64,000 bases of DNA from Tetracentron sinense (taxonomy: Eukaryota; Streptophyta; Magnoliopsida; Trochodendrales; Trochodendraceae): positions 18,838,543 through 18,902,542 of the forward strand of contig CM026551.1 in the NCBI GenBank assembly GCA_015143295.1, in the 5' to 3' direction. A model generated the notes under the pieces. That model was not told the origin of the DNA. It searched no databases and saw only the letters and a program-made list of their open reading frames with translations. Shown in pieces: positions 1-11,314 of this stretch (positions are counted from its first letter, which is position 1; each line of letters starts with the position of its first letter). Both the position numbers and the translations under genes were made by a program.

Positions 1-2119
1 TAACCCTAGTGTTGGGAAGTGTTGTCGGCTTTATAGTTGACTTGGATCTCTAATAGGTATCAAATATGTTTTATGTCCTTTGTAGAGAAATGTATATGAA
101 TCAACTTCACTGTTGCACTTCACTTCTTTGTCATAAAGTCATGGTCCTCCCAAGAAGATGCAAGTAACCTCCATAAGAATTACGTCACACCAAATGGAGT
201 CAACATATCGCTTTCCAATAACAAAAGTGATAAGGTATTGCTTTGTCATTATAAGAGAACCGTATTTAACCCAAGTGGCTTTGTATGGTTGTGGGAGCTC
301 CTGTCCAGTGTCTTCAGCTTTAACTTGTCAACAAGCACATCAGAGACAAAATTAACGTTGCTTTCTTCATCAATAACGAGCTTCATACGTTGATCCCAAC
401 TTCATACATTGATATGAAAAATGTTGGTATGGAACCAATCTTCATACACGGCCTCTTTCGATAATGTCAAAAGTCACTCCACACCCTTATGCTATGTTTA
501 GTTGTCGAGAAAATTAAAAAAAATATATGGAAAATAAAAGAAAAGTAGTTTTTTGCACCTTGTTTTTGTAGTAGCTAAGAAAATTTGGTAACTAAAAAAA
601 TTTGAATAATAAAATAAATAATAATTTTTTTTTGACAATACATGAAGTTGGAGATTTTCTCTTTGTTTCCTCCCCAAATCCAAAAGGAATTGGAATCCCC
701 ACTTTGAAAGAAAATTATGGGCTAATTTTCTCCCCCTTTTCTTTTCCACAAAAATTTTCTTTGTAACCAAACACTAGAACACTTAATTTTCTTTCACTTT
801 TCTTTTCCACAGCCTATTTTCTCAGCAACCAAGCATGGCATTAGTAATATCATGCATCAGATCACGAAGTTAACCCCCAAATTAAAATTCCTAAGCTTCT
901 TATCGAGCTGACAATTGACAACACTGGAGAGTGCAAAGAAAGCAATCTAGACCATGTTACCTGGAGCCATCTCCTGGATTGTTTAGAAAGAGAGGAATAG
1001 CCATATCTTCAACAATTCTTCATCTTCAAATACCCATATTGCATCTGGCATTCGGAGACTAATTGTGGAATGGTGTTCCATTGGCCAGTTGGGAGGGGAA
1101 GGACTCAACTCCATGCCTACATATAGATGGCTGAAAATTCCTTTCCTATTCTTATTCTAATACCAACTTAGAAACTCAATCTAACTTGAATCTTATTCCC
1201 TTACACAGGTAAGATAATATCAAACTTCTAAAAAGTAAATACAAAAGAAGATAAACATAAAATAAATATTTCTAATAAATTTATTAACTCAACTTAGAGT
1301 TTACTATTTATAATAATCCAAAAATTGCTATTTAAAGGAAAAATTAAAAGACTACTAATGGGGATTTTGACTTTGACTTGAACCCAAATTAATCTGGCCC
1401 ACTCAAGGAGCTAGCCCATTTAAGAAGATAAAGCCAAACATACAGTCCTGTGTAGATCTAAGTGGGCCCATAAATGAAAATCTTGATTTTTCCAGATGGC
1501 TTCTTAACCAAATTCAGCTTCCGCGTCAAAAACTAGCTGTATACATATGTTAAATATTTTTTCATGCATTTATTCCAATAGTCTCACCAATTCTGAGTAT
1601 AAGAATACATGACTTTCATTTTTTTCATTCAGTAATACATGACTTTCATTCTTCCACAAACTTTAACTAAAAACGAAAATCCAGATATCTAGTTTTAACA
1701 CAGCCCCTTGTACTTGTGTTCAAGAGAATTCAAACACTACGACTACGTGTATTTTTTTAAGGCATCGCATGACCATACCAAATGAACTATTTTTCTAGTG
1801 CTTAGAAGATTGTACATCAAGCCTCACAGATGTAAGCTTCTACAGCAATGTAAATTTTCACCTGCTCTATTTACTAAAATTGTTTCAGTACCAATGGCAG
1901 CACCATGATGACTCAATGGAGAACTCCGAAAAGTCAAACATAAAATAAAAGATTTAGGAAAAATAGCTAAAACCACCATCTCCATGTCAGATTTTTAATA
2001 GAACAAAATGGTGTAACAGGATTTGTGTTGTCCAGCCTAAATATTTGGGATAAAGGCATTGACAATGATAATCATATGGATAGATTGTTATTTCAGCACA
2101 AGTGGACACTACAACTAAC
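1..2119 (-). other. XPO1: XPO1 intron 2 (partial, runs off left edge)
   Basis: Minus-strand DNA after the exon 2 donor. I looked for the next expected exportin exon (the VLEGVIKYRWN-type helix) on the minus strand and did not find it, so the intron is at least 2.1 kb and continues beyond the window. It contains a small Tourist-like MITE at 490-840 and otherwise AT-rich non-coding sequence. Confidence 0.7.
490..840. mobile_element. Tourist-like (PIF/Harbinger) MITE in XPO1 intron
   Basis: The 351-bp element has imperfect terminal inverted repeats. The left end starts TGCTATGTTTAGTTG and the right end, read on the other strand, starts TGCCATGCTTGGTTG; both continue to GAGAAAAT. It is flanked on both sides by TTA (487-489 and 841-843), the target duplication typical of PIF/Harbinger elements. 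The interior is AT-rich with no coding potential, so it is a non-autonomous element. The family assignment rests on the TTA duplication and the small size. Confidence 0.75.
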
Positions 2120-2236
2120 CTGCAGAGCGAAAAACTTGGTGTTCAGGTTCTGTGAGCTTTGAAGAATGTGAACTACTTGCAGCCACATATCTGCATTGTT
2201 TTGCAACTCCCTCAAAATCTGGTCTGCAGCTGTCCT
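2120..2236 (-). CDS. XPO1: Exportin-1 (XPO1/CRM1), exon 2
   Basis: The 117-bp exon encodes 39 residues beginning RTAADQILRELQNNADMWLQ and ending in FFALQ. This is the first HEAT-like helical region of exportin-1, the nuclear export receptor that binds leucine-rich export signals together with Ran-GTP. It starts after a GCAG acceptor (AG at 2238-2237) and ends with CAG before a GTTAGT donor. Its phase is 0, which joins in frame to exon 1. The near-identity I recall to Arabidopsis XPO1A in this region makes the call firm. The remaining ~1000 residues lie left of the window. Confidence 0.93.
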
Positions 2237-3146
2237 CTGCGCCATCAAAAAGAGAAAGAGAATATCAAATTTAGCTAAATGATTAATACCACTCCGACTA
2301 AAGTTATAAATAGGTTTCTACTGGACCATATTTTCTGATATTTGCAACGTAAAAAAGAGGTTTTGAGTTTGTCAGGAACTTTGAGAACATGCGGGAAAAG
2401 AATATCTATGCCCGCAAATATAATCAAGAAAAAAAAGGGCATGAAAATCAAACATTTCTTCCTAAAACTATGAACTTTTACAATATTCTGAATGTCAAAT
2501 AACAAAACTGAGAAAAAAGAAAGCTCATAATTATGTAATTTCATGGGTGTGTACAGTAACAAAATTAACTCAAGTTTCAGTATTGGACTTTCAATTACAC
2601 GGGGCGCACACACACACACAACTTCTTAAAACTTAGGAACTTCAGTATAATCTGAATGTCAAATAACTAGACTAAGACATACACACTTCTTAAAACGGAA
2701 ATTTTCAAATAATCTGATGCCAAGTGACTAGACTGAGAAAAAGGAAATCCCATAACCATGTAATTTCACACACACAAACACACATTCAAAGGGTCTTTCT
2801 CATTCCAAAGATAGTCCTATTCATCTCCTACAACAAAATATAATGAAAATTCAGCAAAGCACTTAAAAAAGAAAGGAACCCCAAAAAAATTTCTTTAGAT
2901 TTGAGCAACTAGTCACTAACCATCCAAATGTTTTCCGCAAATAACCACTTCTATCAAGATGAAAAGAAAAGGAAAACGTTTGTTTTTTCTTCAATTAAAA
3001 GTAACATTCAAGCAACAAAACTCCCAGAAGAGAAAAAAATATATATAAAAAAATCCCTCTTTATCTCCGCTGCATTCACGAAAAGACAAGATCGAAAGCT
3101 CCAACAAACAAAAGCGAAAACTCAAAAACCGAAATCAAAAGCTCAC
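2237..3146 (-). other. XPO1: XPO1 intron 1
   Basis: This 910-bp GT-AG intron separates the two visible exportin exons (GTGAGC donor, GCAG acceptor). It holds short CA-rich microsatellites near 2607-2618 and 2768-2784 and two related stretches around 2470-2530 and 2640-2760 containing similar text (actgagaaaaa-ggaaa, cataa-tatgtaatttca). No coding sequence is seen inside it. Confidence 0.85.
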
Positions 3147-3245
3147 CTCCTCCTTAGATCCGGTGCCATAAAAGGCGGCAACGGTGGCATCAAGTAAAGC
3201 GACATCGATCGGCTGACTCAAATCCCTAAGTTTCTCGGCCGCCAT
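3147..3245 (-). CDS. XPO1: Exportin-1 (XPO1/CRM1), exon 1 with start codon
   Basis: The 99-bp exon gives 33 residues starting MAAEKLRDLSQPIDVALLDA and ending GSKEE, the highly conserved N-terminus of plant exportin-1. The ATG is at 3245-3243 in the context TTCCATGGCG, close to the plant start consensus, and the exon ends GAGGAG before GTGAGC. An in-frame upstream ATG could extend the protein by about 43 residues, but that sequence does not look like the family and the MAAEKL start is conserved. XPO1 acts at the nuclear pore, exporting proteins and some RNPs. Confidence 0.95.
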
Positions 3246-3530
3246 GGAAGAACAACTCTTCCGCTTCCAGCCCTCAAATCCCTCAAAATCGAGCTTAGGG
3301 AACCCTAGAAAGTGTACGGACACGGAAAGCTTCAAAACCCTAGCTTGCGGAATGAAAAGAGAAGAGAGCTTCAAAATTGAAGACTTTGAAGTGGGTTTCC
3401 CTCTTTTTATGTTAGTCTGCGTTGTCTCTCAAAACCTCTGTGCTAGAGAGACACAGAGAGAGTCGATTGAAAGGTCGGGGTCGTCGAATATAAAGAGATT
3501 AGGGAAAAGTGGACGGATGGGTATATATAT
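3246..3530 (-). promoter_or_regulatory. XPO1: XPO1 5' leader and core promoter region
   Basis: Upstream of the ATG the minus strand is CT-rich with two telobox-like motifs (AACCCTAG on the plus strand at 3301-3308 and AAACCCTAG at 3335-3343), a common feature of plant housekeeping and growth-linked genes. A TATA-like run (minus strand ATATATATAC) lies at 3521-3530, with another TATA-like stretch at about 3488-3495. This would give a leader of roughly 200-270 nt. No transcript evidence is available, so the start site is inferred. Confidence 0.5.
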
Positions 3531-3599
3531 GACCTTGGTTTTGTAACAGAATTTCTGAATAGCCAGTGTGTCTAGAAGAAACTTTTTGCAAGAGAATTA

Positions 3600-4554
3600 T
3601 ATAATTATGAATACTATAACATTGTGGGAGCGCCTTGCGCCTTTCCGTAAGCACAGAATCTGGCGACTCTTCCTTTTTTTTTCTTTGGGTAAAGGTGGGT
3701 ATCCTGGACCATACTCGGACTAGTCCCGTCTAATACATAGGTAAACCCCAACATAAGGCTGTCAAAAAAGCCCACATAGAAGGATACCCGGCCCTGCCTT
3801 GCCCTCCAAAGCCCTTTGAAGTTCTGTCCTTCCCAACCCTTGGGTCGGAAAGGGTTCAAAATCCGGAAGCCCTGCTACTACAGGGCTGGGCCAAGGCTCA
3901 CCCCGACCCTACCCTTCTACTTAGTTGTTACACTGTAGCTAAGGTCAATAAACCATAAAAGTGTGTATATATATATATATATAAAATTACTCATTTCACT
4001 CTTTCAAACGGTTTCATAGTAGGGTTAAATGAGTAATTTCACATGACCATCGTTATAAAATCCCTCGAGGCCTCGACACTCATTACGAACCCTAACCCTA
4101 ATCTCGTATGTGAAATCACATTATCGCCTCCTTCTGCTTAGAGGATTTTGATATATATAAATTTTGTTCTATATAGTTTTACTTTGTTTTATTCTATTAT
4201 GTATATTTGTCACTGACAAGAAAAAAAATTTAACTTTATCATTGTTTTTTTGTTGCAATGTCGGTCTCAAACCCAGATAAAAGAGGAAGGTATCCATTTT
4301 CATTTCAAGTTGACAGTTGGTGTAGAAAAAAAATCTTGTCATCTCAAATTACAAAAAAAATTTCGCTCTTTCTTCTAACCCTTCCGGCCCTTTGGCCCTG
4401 CCCTGGCCCTTGAGGGTAAGGCTAGGGCTCAATCAATCCCAACCCTTGAAGGGCTAGGGCTGGCTTAGGGCCCTACTCTTATAGGGAAGGGTAGGGCTAG
4501 GGTTGACCCCAGCCCTGCCTTTTGATAACCCTACCCCAACCTATACATATGATA
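3600..4554. repeat. Degenerate GGGCT/AGGGCC-rich repeat block between genes
   Basis: Two GC-rich patches (3780-3915 and 4380-4530) consist of many overlapping variants of GGGCTAGGG, CCCTGCCC and AACCCTTG on both strands, separated by AT-rich DNA with a (TA)n run at 3966-3983. A short telomere-like stretch, AACCCTAACCCTAA, occurs near 4088. The symmetric placement of the patches suggests the arms of a degraded non-autonomous transposon, but I could not define ends or a target duplication. Confidence 0.35.
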
Positions 4555-4645
4555 TTTAGGAGAGCCTAAATTGGAACTCGAGACCTCTGGATTTACGATT
4601 CCTCCTTCAACCACAAGGCTACACCCCCGAGGGTTTAATTTGAGA
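4555..4645 (-). repeat. Possible tRNA-derived SINE head (A and B box-like motifs)
   Basis: Read on the minus strand, this stretch has TAGCCTTGTGGTTGA followed about 30 nt later by GAGGTCTCGAGTTCC. These resemble the internal RNA polymerase III A box (TRGYNNARNGG) and B box (GGTTCGANTCC) of plant tRNA-derived SINEs. The B-box match is imperfect and I cannot fold a tRNA from it. It could be a decayed SINE promoter or chance similarity. Confidence 0.3.
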
Positions 4646-5079
4646 TCGATCACACCCACGAATCATGGTTAATATTCAGTAATCTAACCTTGGTTTTTGG
4701 AAGGAAAAAAATTAAATTAACCTTATGGTTAACATTTCTTTACTCTACGGTTAAATTTTTTTCTAAAAACCAAAGTTAGATTGTTAAACCCTAAGGGTTA
4801 ATAAATCTTGACCATCGTTAGTATGGGTTAAAGGAATGCGTGTTGACCTGTGGCTGTGATTGAACTCTCACTGAGTTCAATCATGATTGGCTGTGATTCA
4901 ATCACGTTGAATTTAGAGTAGTCCACACTCCCGTCCGAGATAGAGCTCGCCAACCAAATCCAGTAAATTTTCGGTTAAAACGACTTATTATAATTTCATC
5001 AGTCTTCATCCTTTTGGAAGAACTCGAGCCCCTTGCACTCCTTCTATTAACCAGGTTGGAGGTCCCTTTGGAAGCTTCC

Positions 5080-5830
5080 CATCCCTTCAAAGGTGGCCAG
5101 ATTTATTTGGTGGTGTCTAAATAATGTCATTGCAGTGAATTCAAATATTGTATGAAAACGCATCATAGTGGATCCCCATTGCTTATGTTGTGCTGGCAAA
5201 TAATAAGTTGTGGAGCATTTACTAGTTAAATGTAATCTTGCTAGAGCGGTGTGGTGGTGTTCCCCTCTTGCAACTAGGTCTGATTCCAAAAAATTTATTC
5301 TTCTAATAATTGGTGGAACTATTGGGTTGCAGCTCCTTTTGCTAAGGAGGAGAAGACCGTGACTCTTTCCTTGATGGCTCTACTAGCTTGGCACATCTGG
5401 AAGGCTCAAAACGAACTCAGGTATAATAACTACCCTTGTCCCCTTCCTTATTGTTACGAAAGTCGTCTCCTTATTAGAGGAGATGGTTGATTCAGCGGTT
5501 AGGGAGCAAAGGGGGCTCCCTTGTCATCATTCTGCAGCGGAAGCTTTAATCTCTAGTGAAGTGGATTTGCAACATATTTAGATCATTGTAGCGTATGATG
5601 GTGCCTCGATATCAAATCGGGTGAATGAAGGAATTGGAGTGGTATTGACAACTTTTAGAGGCTCTATTTTGAGGGGCCATAGTCAGGGTCTTATTGGGGG
5701 GGATCCCCCATCGTAGCAAAGGTCTTAGCTCTTTGATCAAATACGGAATTTGCCTTGTACCATAACTAGTCTTTTGTCTGTTTTCTCTCTGATGCAAGCA
5801 CAATGGTGGACCATGTTTTTTCTCCTTCAT
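5080..5830 (+). pseudogene. Degraded LINE reverse transcriptase tail: zf-RVT plus RNase H-like fragment
   Basis: Conceptual plus-strand translation, with several stops, shows a zinc-binding reverse-transcriptase domain: a FIWWCLNN stretch, then CLCCAGK, then VEHLLVKCNLARAVWWC. About 110 codons further is an RNase H-like start, VAYDGASISNRVNEGIGVVL, the usual order at the 3' end of plant LINE-type elements. A BamHI-like GGATCCCC patch and a premature stop interrupt the RNase H region near 5715. It is a dead fragment and no target-site duplication was found. Confidence 0.6.
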
Positions 5831-6784
5831 TTCTCCTTCTGCGGTTATCAAGGTTTGAAATCTCGAAATTATTGGTGATTCAGTCGTTCAACCCGAACCG
5901 AAATCTCGAAAATTTCGATTATCTTGGTAGGATTTCAATCCTTAATTTATTAATATTTTATTAAATATATATATTTTGTGACGCCCCAAACCCGCGCCTT
6001 AGGGAATCATGTTCTAAAACGCGTGCTCATTCGTCATTACCACATAGCGGAATACTTTACCTGCCAAAATTACAGGAAATTTTGAATTTTTCTTATGAGC
6101 TTACATAAGAAATAACATTGGTAATCACAATAACTCATCATAAGTAAATACATTACCTTCACATGTTGTGGTAGTCTTTATGAGCCTCAAATGTTTTGTC
6201 TGAACCTTCTATTCACTGGACAACAGCATCATGATTTGCTTACATGAAACACCAGTGAGCTATGAAGTCCAGCAAAATTCACAGTCCATCTAGACTATTT
6301 TCCATATAGTAGTGCAAATTAATAATGATATAGCAATATCGTTCAATTCTCATATTACAATAATATGCAAAATAAATAACATGTAAATAACATCATGAAT
6401 CATGACCCCGAGATCACGCAGGTCTATTTCACTCTATTTGAAGTTCCCAACCTCTTAGTGTTTTCCATTTATCGAGTTTATTCATTTAATTATGTTCACA
6501 ACACCAGGTTACCATTCCAAACAACCAATCAGGTTTCACCTTCGAGTCCTTAGACTCTATTAACCAGTCATAGCCCATACATATTCAACTTTGAGTTTGT
6601 AACTGATTTGTCAAATGATCGGGTCTATTCAAAACCCTGAGTCCTTAGACTCCATTCAATCTTGAGTACCGTAGCCTCAACATACACTCGGGCATTCACC
6701 CATTTCCAATCATACCTTGAGTCATTTAGACTTACACATACAATTCTGGGCCTTCACCCACTTGCAACCATTCCTTCCTGATCT

Positions 6785-7105
6785 CAATCACTGTGGGGGA
6801 CTTGTCCTCCCGACATATCTAATTAGAGACAACTCGATCATTTGACTCAATCATGGTGGGAAACTCGTTCTCACAACATCTCTATCAGACAACACAACCA
6901 TCTGACTCAGTCATGGTGGGGACCTCGTCCTCATGGCATCTGTATCAGACAACACAACCATCTAACTCAACCATAGAGGAGAACTCCTTCTCACGACATC
7001 TCTATTAGACAACACAACACTCACCTGATCTCAGTCATGTGTCACGACATATCTATCAGGAAAATCTGATCTCAGTCATTGTGGCACGACATATATATCA
7101 GGGAT
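6785..7105 (-). repeat. Degenerate ~60-bp tandem repeat inside element A
   Basis: At least four units share a pattern of ACTCAATCATGGTGGG, a variable CTCGTCCTC stretch, and ACATCTCTATCAGAC. The ACATCT anchors are at about 6813, 6876, 6936 and 6996, so the period is 60-63 bp, and a more diverged copy follows to about 7105. It is non-coding. Element C has an 80-bp array in a comparable position. Confidence 0.65.
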
Positions 7106-7474
7106 AACATACACCCACCACCTCTCCTAACCTAGTCAAAGAAGAATCATGGATAACATTCAACTCACTCTCAACTATCGGTCATAGAGGAACCCTGGCT
7201 ATAAACAGGTTAGATTTCTAGCCGTAGGAAATCCCTAATTATTTAAAGTCTCGCTTGAATAATTGAACCAGTTAGGCCCTATGCTTGTGGACCCAGTCCG
7301 AAGGTATACCATTCCAATGTGGAACATTACCAAGCCAATGGATTATTCCATCGCTTTAAATAAGTGTCAAACAATCATTACAACACCCAAGGGTGGCATC
7401 ACAACACACAAATGAGCCAAACCAGGCTTCCCGGAGGTTCTTATCGCGCCTACGATCCTTATCTCTAACTGATT

Positions 7475-7575
7475 GCACCTGCGATCGATCGCCCATGCAA
7501 GGACGATCGATCGTCCAAGCATTTGCATGTTGGCGATCGATTGCCCATACAGGGGGATCAATCGCCCATCAATCA
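7475..7575. repeat. ATCGAT-centred palindrome cluster 1 (in element A)
   Basis: Within 100 bp there are four palindromic or near-palindromic words: GCGATCGATCGC (perfect, 12 bp), GGACGATCGATCGTCC (perfect, 16 bp), GGCGATCGATTGCC and GGGATCAATCGCCC. They are spaced about 20-35 bp apart with unrelated DNA between. The cluster lies downstream of the element's TATA box on the minus strand, so it could fall in the transcribed part. The matching part of element B (about 62800-62870) keeps only GCGATCG-type remnants. Confidence 0.85.
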
Positions 7576-8054
7576 CTGAACCTAAATTTCGAGTTGTTCA
7601 GCACAAAACTGAGGTCTACGCACTTCTGCTAATTCCTCACGCATCCCCATCCATTCTCCACACTTTATGTCGGGTTTCCAACCTTTTTTCATCCACACAC
7701 ATCACATACAAACCATTTCACATAAAATAGGGTAAATAACAGGGAAATAGAAGAGAAGGAAAGATATTTTACCCTACTATGCGCGTACGGAGTCTCCGAA
7801 TGGTGATGGGGACATCGAAGATGCGTCGGGGACGTTGAAAAACCCCACCTTGGCACTTTATCTCTCTAGCTTCTTCTTTCTCTCTCTAACTTCTCCAATT
7901 TTCTCTCTCCACTCACTCTTTTTCTCTCTCTAACCTCTCACGAAATGGGGGGTCTCATGAAGAAGGAAGGAAATGAGAGAGGGAGTGGGGGTTTATATAG
8001 AGGAGAAAGTGGCGATGTCATCAAGATGATGTCATCGTGATGATGTCACGGTCT

Positions 8055-8765
8055 TTGACTCTCTTACCAAACTCCCATGGTTTCTCTGGTTTTTCACATA
8101 CGATTCCTTGTAACTTCGCGAGTCGACGCGCGACAGTACCGACATGACATGTGATCGTTCTAGCAACAATCCAACATCTGTTGTGCGAATTTCAGGGAAA
8201 AATATTGAGTTTTGTTGGCAAATACTAAGCTCTAACGTAAATTCAAAGCCCGTAAATTTCTTGGGTTTTGGGTACATAGCACGTCGCAATTTCGCGAATC
8301 GACATGCGATGGGATCGGGGCAACAATCAATCGTCCAGATAGCCAACCGGCACGTGGTGTGCGAGTTTCAAAGAAAAATATTGGGTTTTACTGGTAAATA
8401 CTGAATACCGATCCAAATTTAAAACTCACAGATTTCCTAGGGGGTACCAAACGCATCGCGGTTTCGCGGACCGACGTGCAATTGAACTGAGGTGACAAAC
8501 AATCGTTCAAATAGCTGACCGACATTCAGCGTGCGAATTTTAGAGAAAAATACTGGGTTTTTATTGGTAAACACCAAGTACCGACATAAATTCAAATCTC
8601 GCGGATTTTCTGGTTTTCTTACGTACGAGGCCCCACGGTTTCACGAATTGATGTGTGACGGAGCTGACATGATAGGTAGTCGTATAGATAGCAGACCGGT
8701 ACACGGTGTGAAATTTTCGAGGAAAACAATGGGTTTTCTTGGTAATTATCGGACATCGAATCCCA
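8055..8765 (-). repeat. ~175-bp tandem array in element A (4 units)
   Basis: Four diverged units share anchors such as TTCGCGAATCGACATGCGA and GAAAAATATTGGGTTTT. The CGCGA anchor recurs at about 8117, 8293, 8465 and 8642, giving a period of 172-177 bp. The array lies between the TGTAACGACC end and the TATA box, so it is in the upstream (U3-like) part of the LTR. Diverged units of the same repeat occur in element B at about 61160-61530. Confidence 0.8.
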
Positions 8766-9349
8766 TAATCCAGAAACCGCAGTTAAACTCAAACACGTTC
8801 ACGGAGTTTTACGAATTCCGATTACAGAAAGTGACAACCTAATATTTTATATTAAATTAATTATACTTAATTAAACTTCATCTTGGCCCCCAAATTTTAT
8901 TCCAAAAATCCGGGTCGTTACATATTTAATAATATTTTGTATATTAAAAAATTAATATTTTATTAAAATTTAATATATTTATATAAATATTATTATTTTG
9001 TTTTTAAAATAAATATATAAATTTCTAAAATTTAACGAAATTTTGAAATATTTTGGAATATATTAAAAAAAATTCTAAAATATCGTCGAAATTCCGAAAT
9101 TTGAAATTCCACTTGAAATTTATAAAATCGTGTTTTCCAAAATCTAAGTCATATTGATGTCGGTGGGCATGGGCAAAATCGGGATTTTGCGAAATTTCGT
9201 GAAATCGCAATGAAATTTCAAACCATGGCTGTTTATTGGTCACATTGTGGTGGATATCAAGACGAACTTGGCTTTTCTACACCAATACCAGGTTGTTCAC
9301 ATACCAAGAAAGAAGAATAGATCTGTAGTGGTTCTAAATTACTTCTAAA

Positions 9350-10640
9350 GGTTTTTTGTAATTTTCTATCTATTGGTATTTTGGTAATTTCACTAATAAA
9401 TGTTTGGCCATGAAAAATTGTCTAACTTATGGTCAAATAACTAAAAGATAATAATACACTAACCGGATTAACTAAGGCATTGAGCCATACACTATTAGTA
9501 AGGGCATTTGAGTGAAAGCACTTATATGGAAAATAATATAAATAGAAAGAGAAAACCTAACTCGCTCTTATTTAGAAAATATAACATAAGAGAATTTGTG
9601 GGTGAAAGGGAAGGAGGCTTTAGAGTTTGAGAAATCTGTGAAAGTTTGAAGATCAAGATCTGAGGCTCAAGGCTTAAGTTTCCCATCGTGGGTGGATTGA
9701 TCCTTCGAGACGAACTTGTTCGGGTTGGATTCACTTTGTTTAACCTTAAACTTATAGGAAAAAGGCAAATAAACACTTCATTGATCTTTAAATTCATGTT
9801 AATTTACTATTGAATTTAATGATTGCAGTAAGTTATAGAATTGTTTAGAATCAATCCATGTTGAATTAGAAGTGGTTTTGGGGTTTTTGAGCGAAACTGA
9901 GGTTTTTTCTCGCATTTTGTCACGATTTGTTCGAACAGTCTGGGATTCGTTCAAATAAATAGGTCTCGTTTGAACGAAAAGGACTATTGTTTTATGTTTT
10001 GAATTGCAAATTGATCTCACATTGACACCGTTTGAACGATCGGGGTTTCGTTCGAATGAATGGGTGTTCGTTAGAACAAAATTGGGTTCGTTGGAACGAA
10101 CTTCACTGTATTTGAACCAGAACTCAAATTGTAGGATTCACACATGTATGTTTTTGTTTTACATATTTATTCCATGTATCATCTAATTTATGAACACTGT
10201 GTGCATATCAATTAATGTCTTGTTATGCTTACTATGATGATTAATTGTCATGCATGTCTGTATTAACTGCGTTGGAACTATAATAATTGAATATCATGAC
10301 CATGTGAAGTGGATCCATGGGAGTGAGTGACGTGTGTGACCTCCAGAAGTGGATCATTGGGTGAACTATGTGCGATCCTTGAATTGGAAATTGGGTGAAC
10401 TATGTGCAATCTCAAATTAGATTGAGCAATCTAAGAAATATTATCCCAAATGATGGTTAATTGATAGAGTGGATACTCCTCAGGTTTAAATTGTTGTTCG
10501 TGAACCACGTGCGATTCCAATTAGAAGAGTTTTGTATTGTCCAATTTAGCAATTTGGGTGAATTGTGCGCAATCTCAAACATCCCTTTCGAGGTGAGCTA
10601 TGAATTGCCAGATGATTGTCATTAGGGTGAGCTGTGTGTG
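9350..10640 (+). mobile_element. Degraded LTR-like region D, left part (interrupted by element C)
   Basis: A non-coding block with LTR features: a TATA-like AATATAAATAGAAAG at about 9535-9549, a purine-rich leader, the TTCGAA palindrome cluster, then a run of repeated phrases of the type GGGTGAACTATGTGCGATC (about 10330-10640). That phrase series is cut by element C and resumes after 12826 with GTGATCCCTAAGGAC, so D is the older host of C. The outer ends could not be fixed. No gag-pol is seen, so the assignment is tentative. Confidence 0.35.
9905..10110. repeat. TTCGAA-centred palindrome cluster 1 (in region D)
   Basis: Seven variants of one palindromic word occur in about 200 bp: TTTGTTCGAACAG, ATTCGTTCAAATAAA, CTCGTTTGAACGAAA, CCGTTTGAACGATC, TTTCGTTCGAATGAA, TGTTCGTTAGAACAAA and GGTTCGTTGGAACGAAC. 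The ideal form is TTCGTTCGAACGAA. The spacers are unrelated, so this is not a simple tandem repeat. The same word recurs at 12474-12640 in element C. Confidence 0.85.
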
Positions 10641-11314
10641 TGTCGCGACCCAAATCCCCCTTAGAAGTTATGGGACTTTGACTCGCTCGTGACGTATACT
10701 TCAAACCATCCTGCAAAAGCATTTAAAGAAATGCTAAAAATAGAAGCTAAAAATTTATTAACAATACTTAATTGTATTCCAAGTTCAACACAAACTAGTA
10801 TGATAAGAGTTTAACAAAAGAAACCATCATAAGTGGACATTTCCACTTTAAAACAAGTCAAAGATAGTATATACAATCACTCCTTCGCCCTCTCAACAAA
10901 ATCAAGATAAGGCCACTCATCGAAGCCTTTATCCTCCCCCGGATGCTCTTCCTCAAGACCTTCTTCAATGTACTCATCCTCTACCCACGGAGCTAGAGCA
11001 CAAATGTCGAAAGGTGGACATGCCGACAATAACAATTCGGTTGAGCATTGAAGGCTCAGCGTATACTAACTTCTAAATAATGATGTTATAATAATAACAT
11101 GATTTCATATGCAATTCATATATCTCAATTATCAAAACACATGCATACTTCAATTCAGAATGCAGAGAAAATCATAACATCGATATTGATGTGCATACTT
11201 TTCAAAACTCTATAATTTACTTTACTTCCTTTGAAAACCCTATACTTTTATAATTTTCTTCATATCTTTTACTTTCCAATTATTATCTTCCATTTCTTTA
11301 CTTATCTTAACCGA

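Larger units (their letters stand above)
5977..8922 (-). mobile_element. Element A: 2.95-kb solo-LTR-like insertion, TGTAACGACCC family
   Basis: On the minus strand it begins TGTAACGACCCGGATTTTTG (from 8922) and ends GGGGCGTCACA (5977). It has TG..CA ends and the 5-bp duplication TATTT on both sides (5972-5976 and 8923-8927), the signature of an LTR retroelement insertion. There is no gag-pol sequence, primer-binding site or internal LTR pair, so a solo LTR is the simplest reading; a non-coding LARD-type element is the alternative. Downstream of the minus-strand start come ~175-bp tandem units, then a TATA box near 7995 (TATATAAA), a CT-rich leader, a palindrome cluster and ~60-bp repeats. 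Element B at 60526 is the same family. Confidence 0.7.
5850..9235. repeat. Fold-back repeat with GAAATTTC palindromes, split by a later LTR insertion
   Basis: DNA left (5850-5976) and right (8923-9235) of the 2.9-kb LTR-like element belongs together. The left begins GGTTTGAAATCTCGAAAT and the right ends in its near inverted complement (GAAATTTCAAACCATG). Both halves are very AT-rich and full of GAAATTTC/CGAAATTT palindromes. Without the insertion this would be an element of about 440 bp. The ends are approximate. Confidence 0.4.

Noticed and set aside
2275-2619. Minus-strand 114-codon frame in XPO1 intron 1
   Set aside because: It lies between two well-supported exons in an AT-rich intron, has hydrophobic random-like composition and no family match.
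3244-3546. Plus-strand open frame of 100 codons overlapping the XPO1 start
   Set aside because: It is antisense to the conserved XPO1 exon 1 and leader, has no recognisable motif, and the minus-strand frame is strongly conserved.
4085-4102. Telomere-like AACCCTAACCCTAA
   Set aside because: Only about two repeat units; too short to be an interstitial telomere array and common in plant promoters and repeats.
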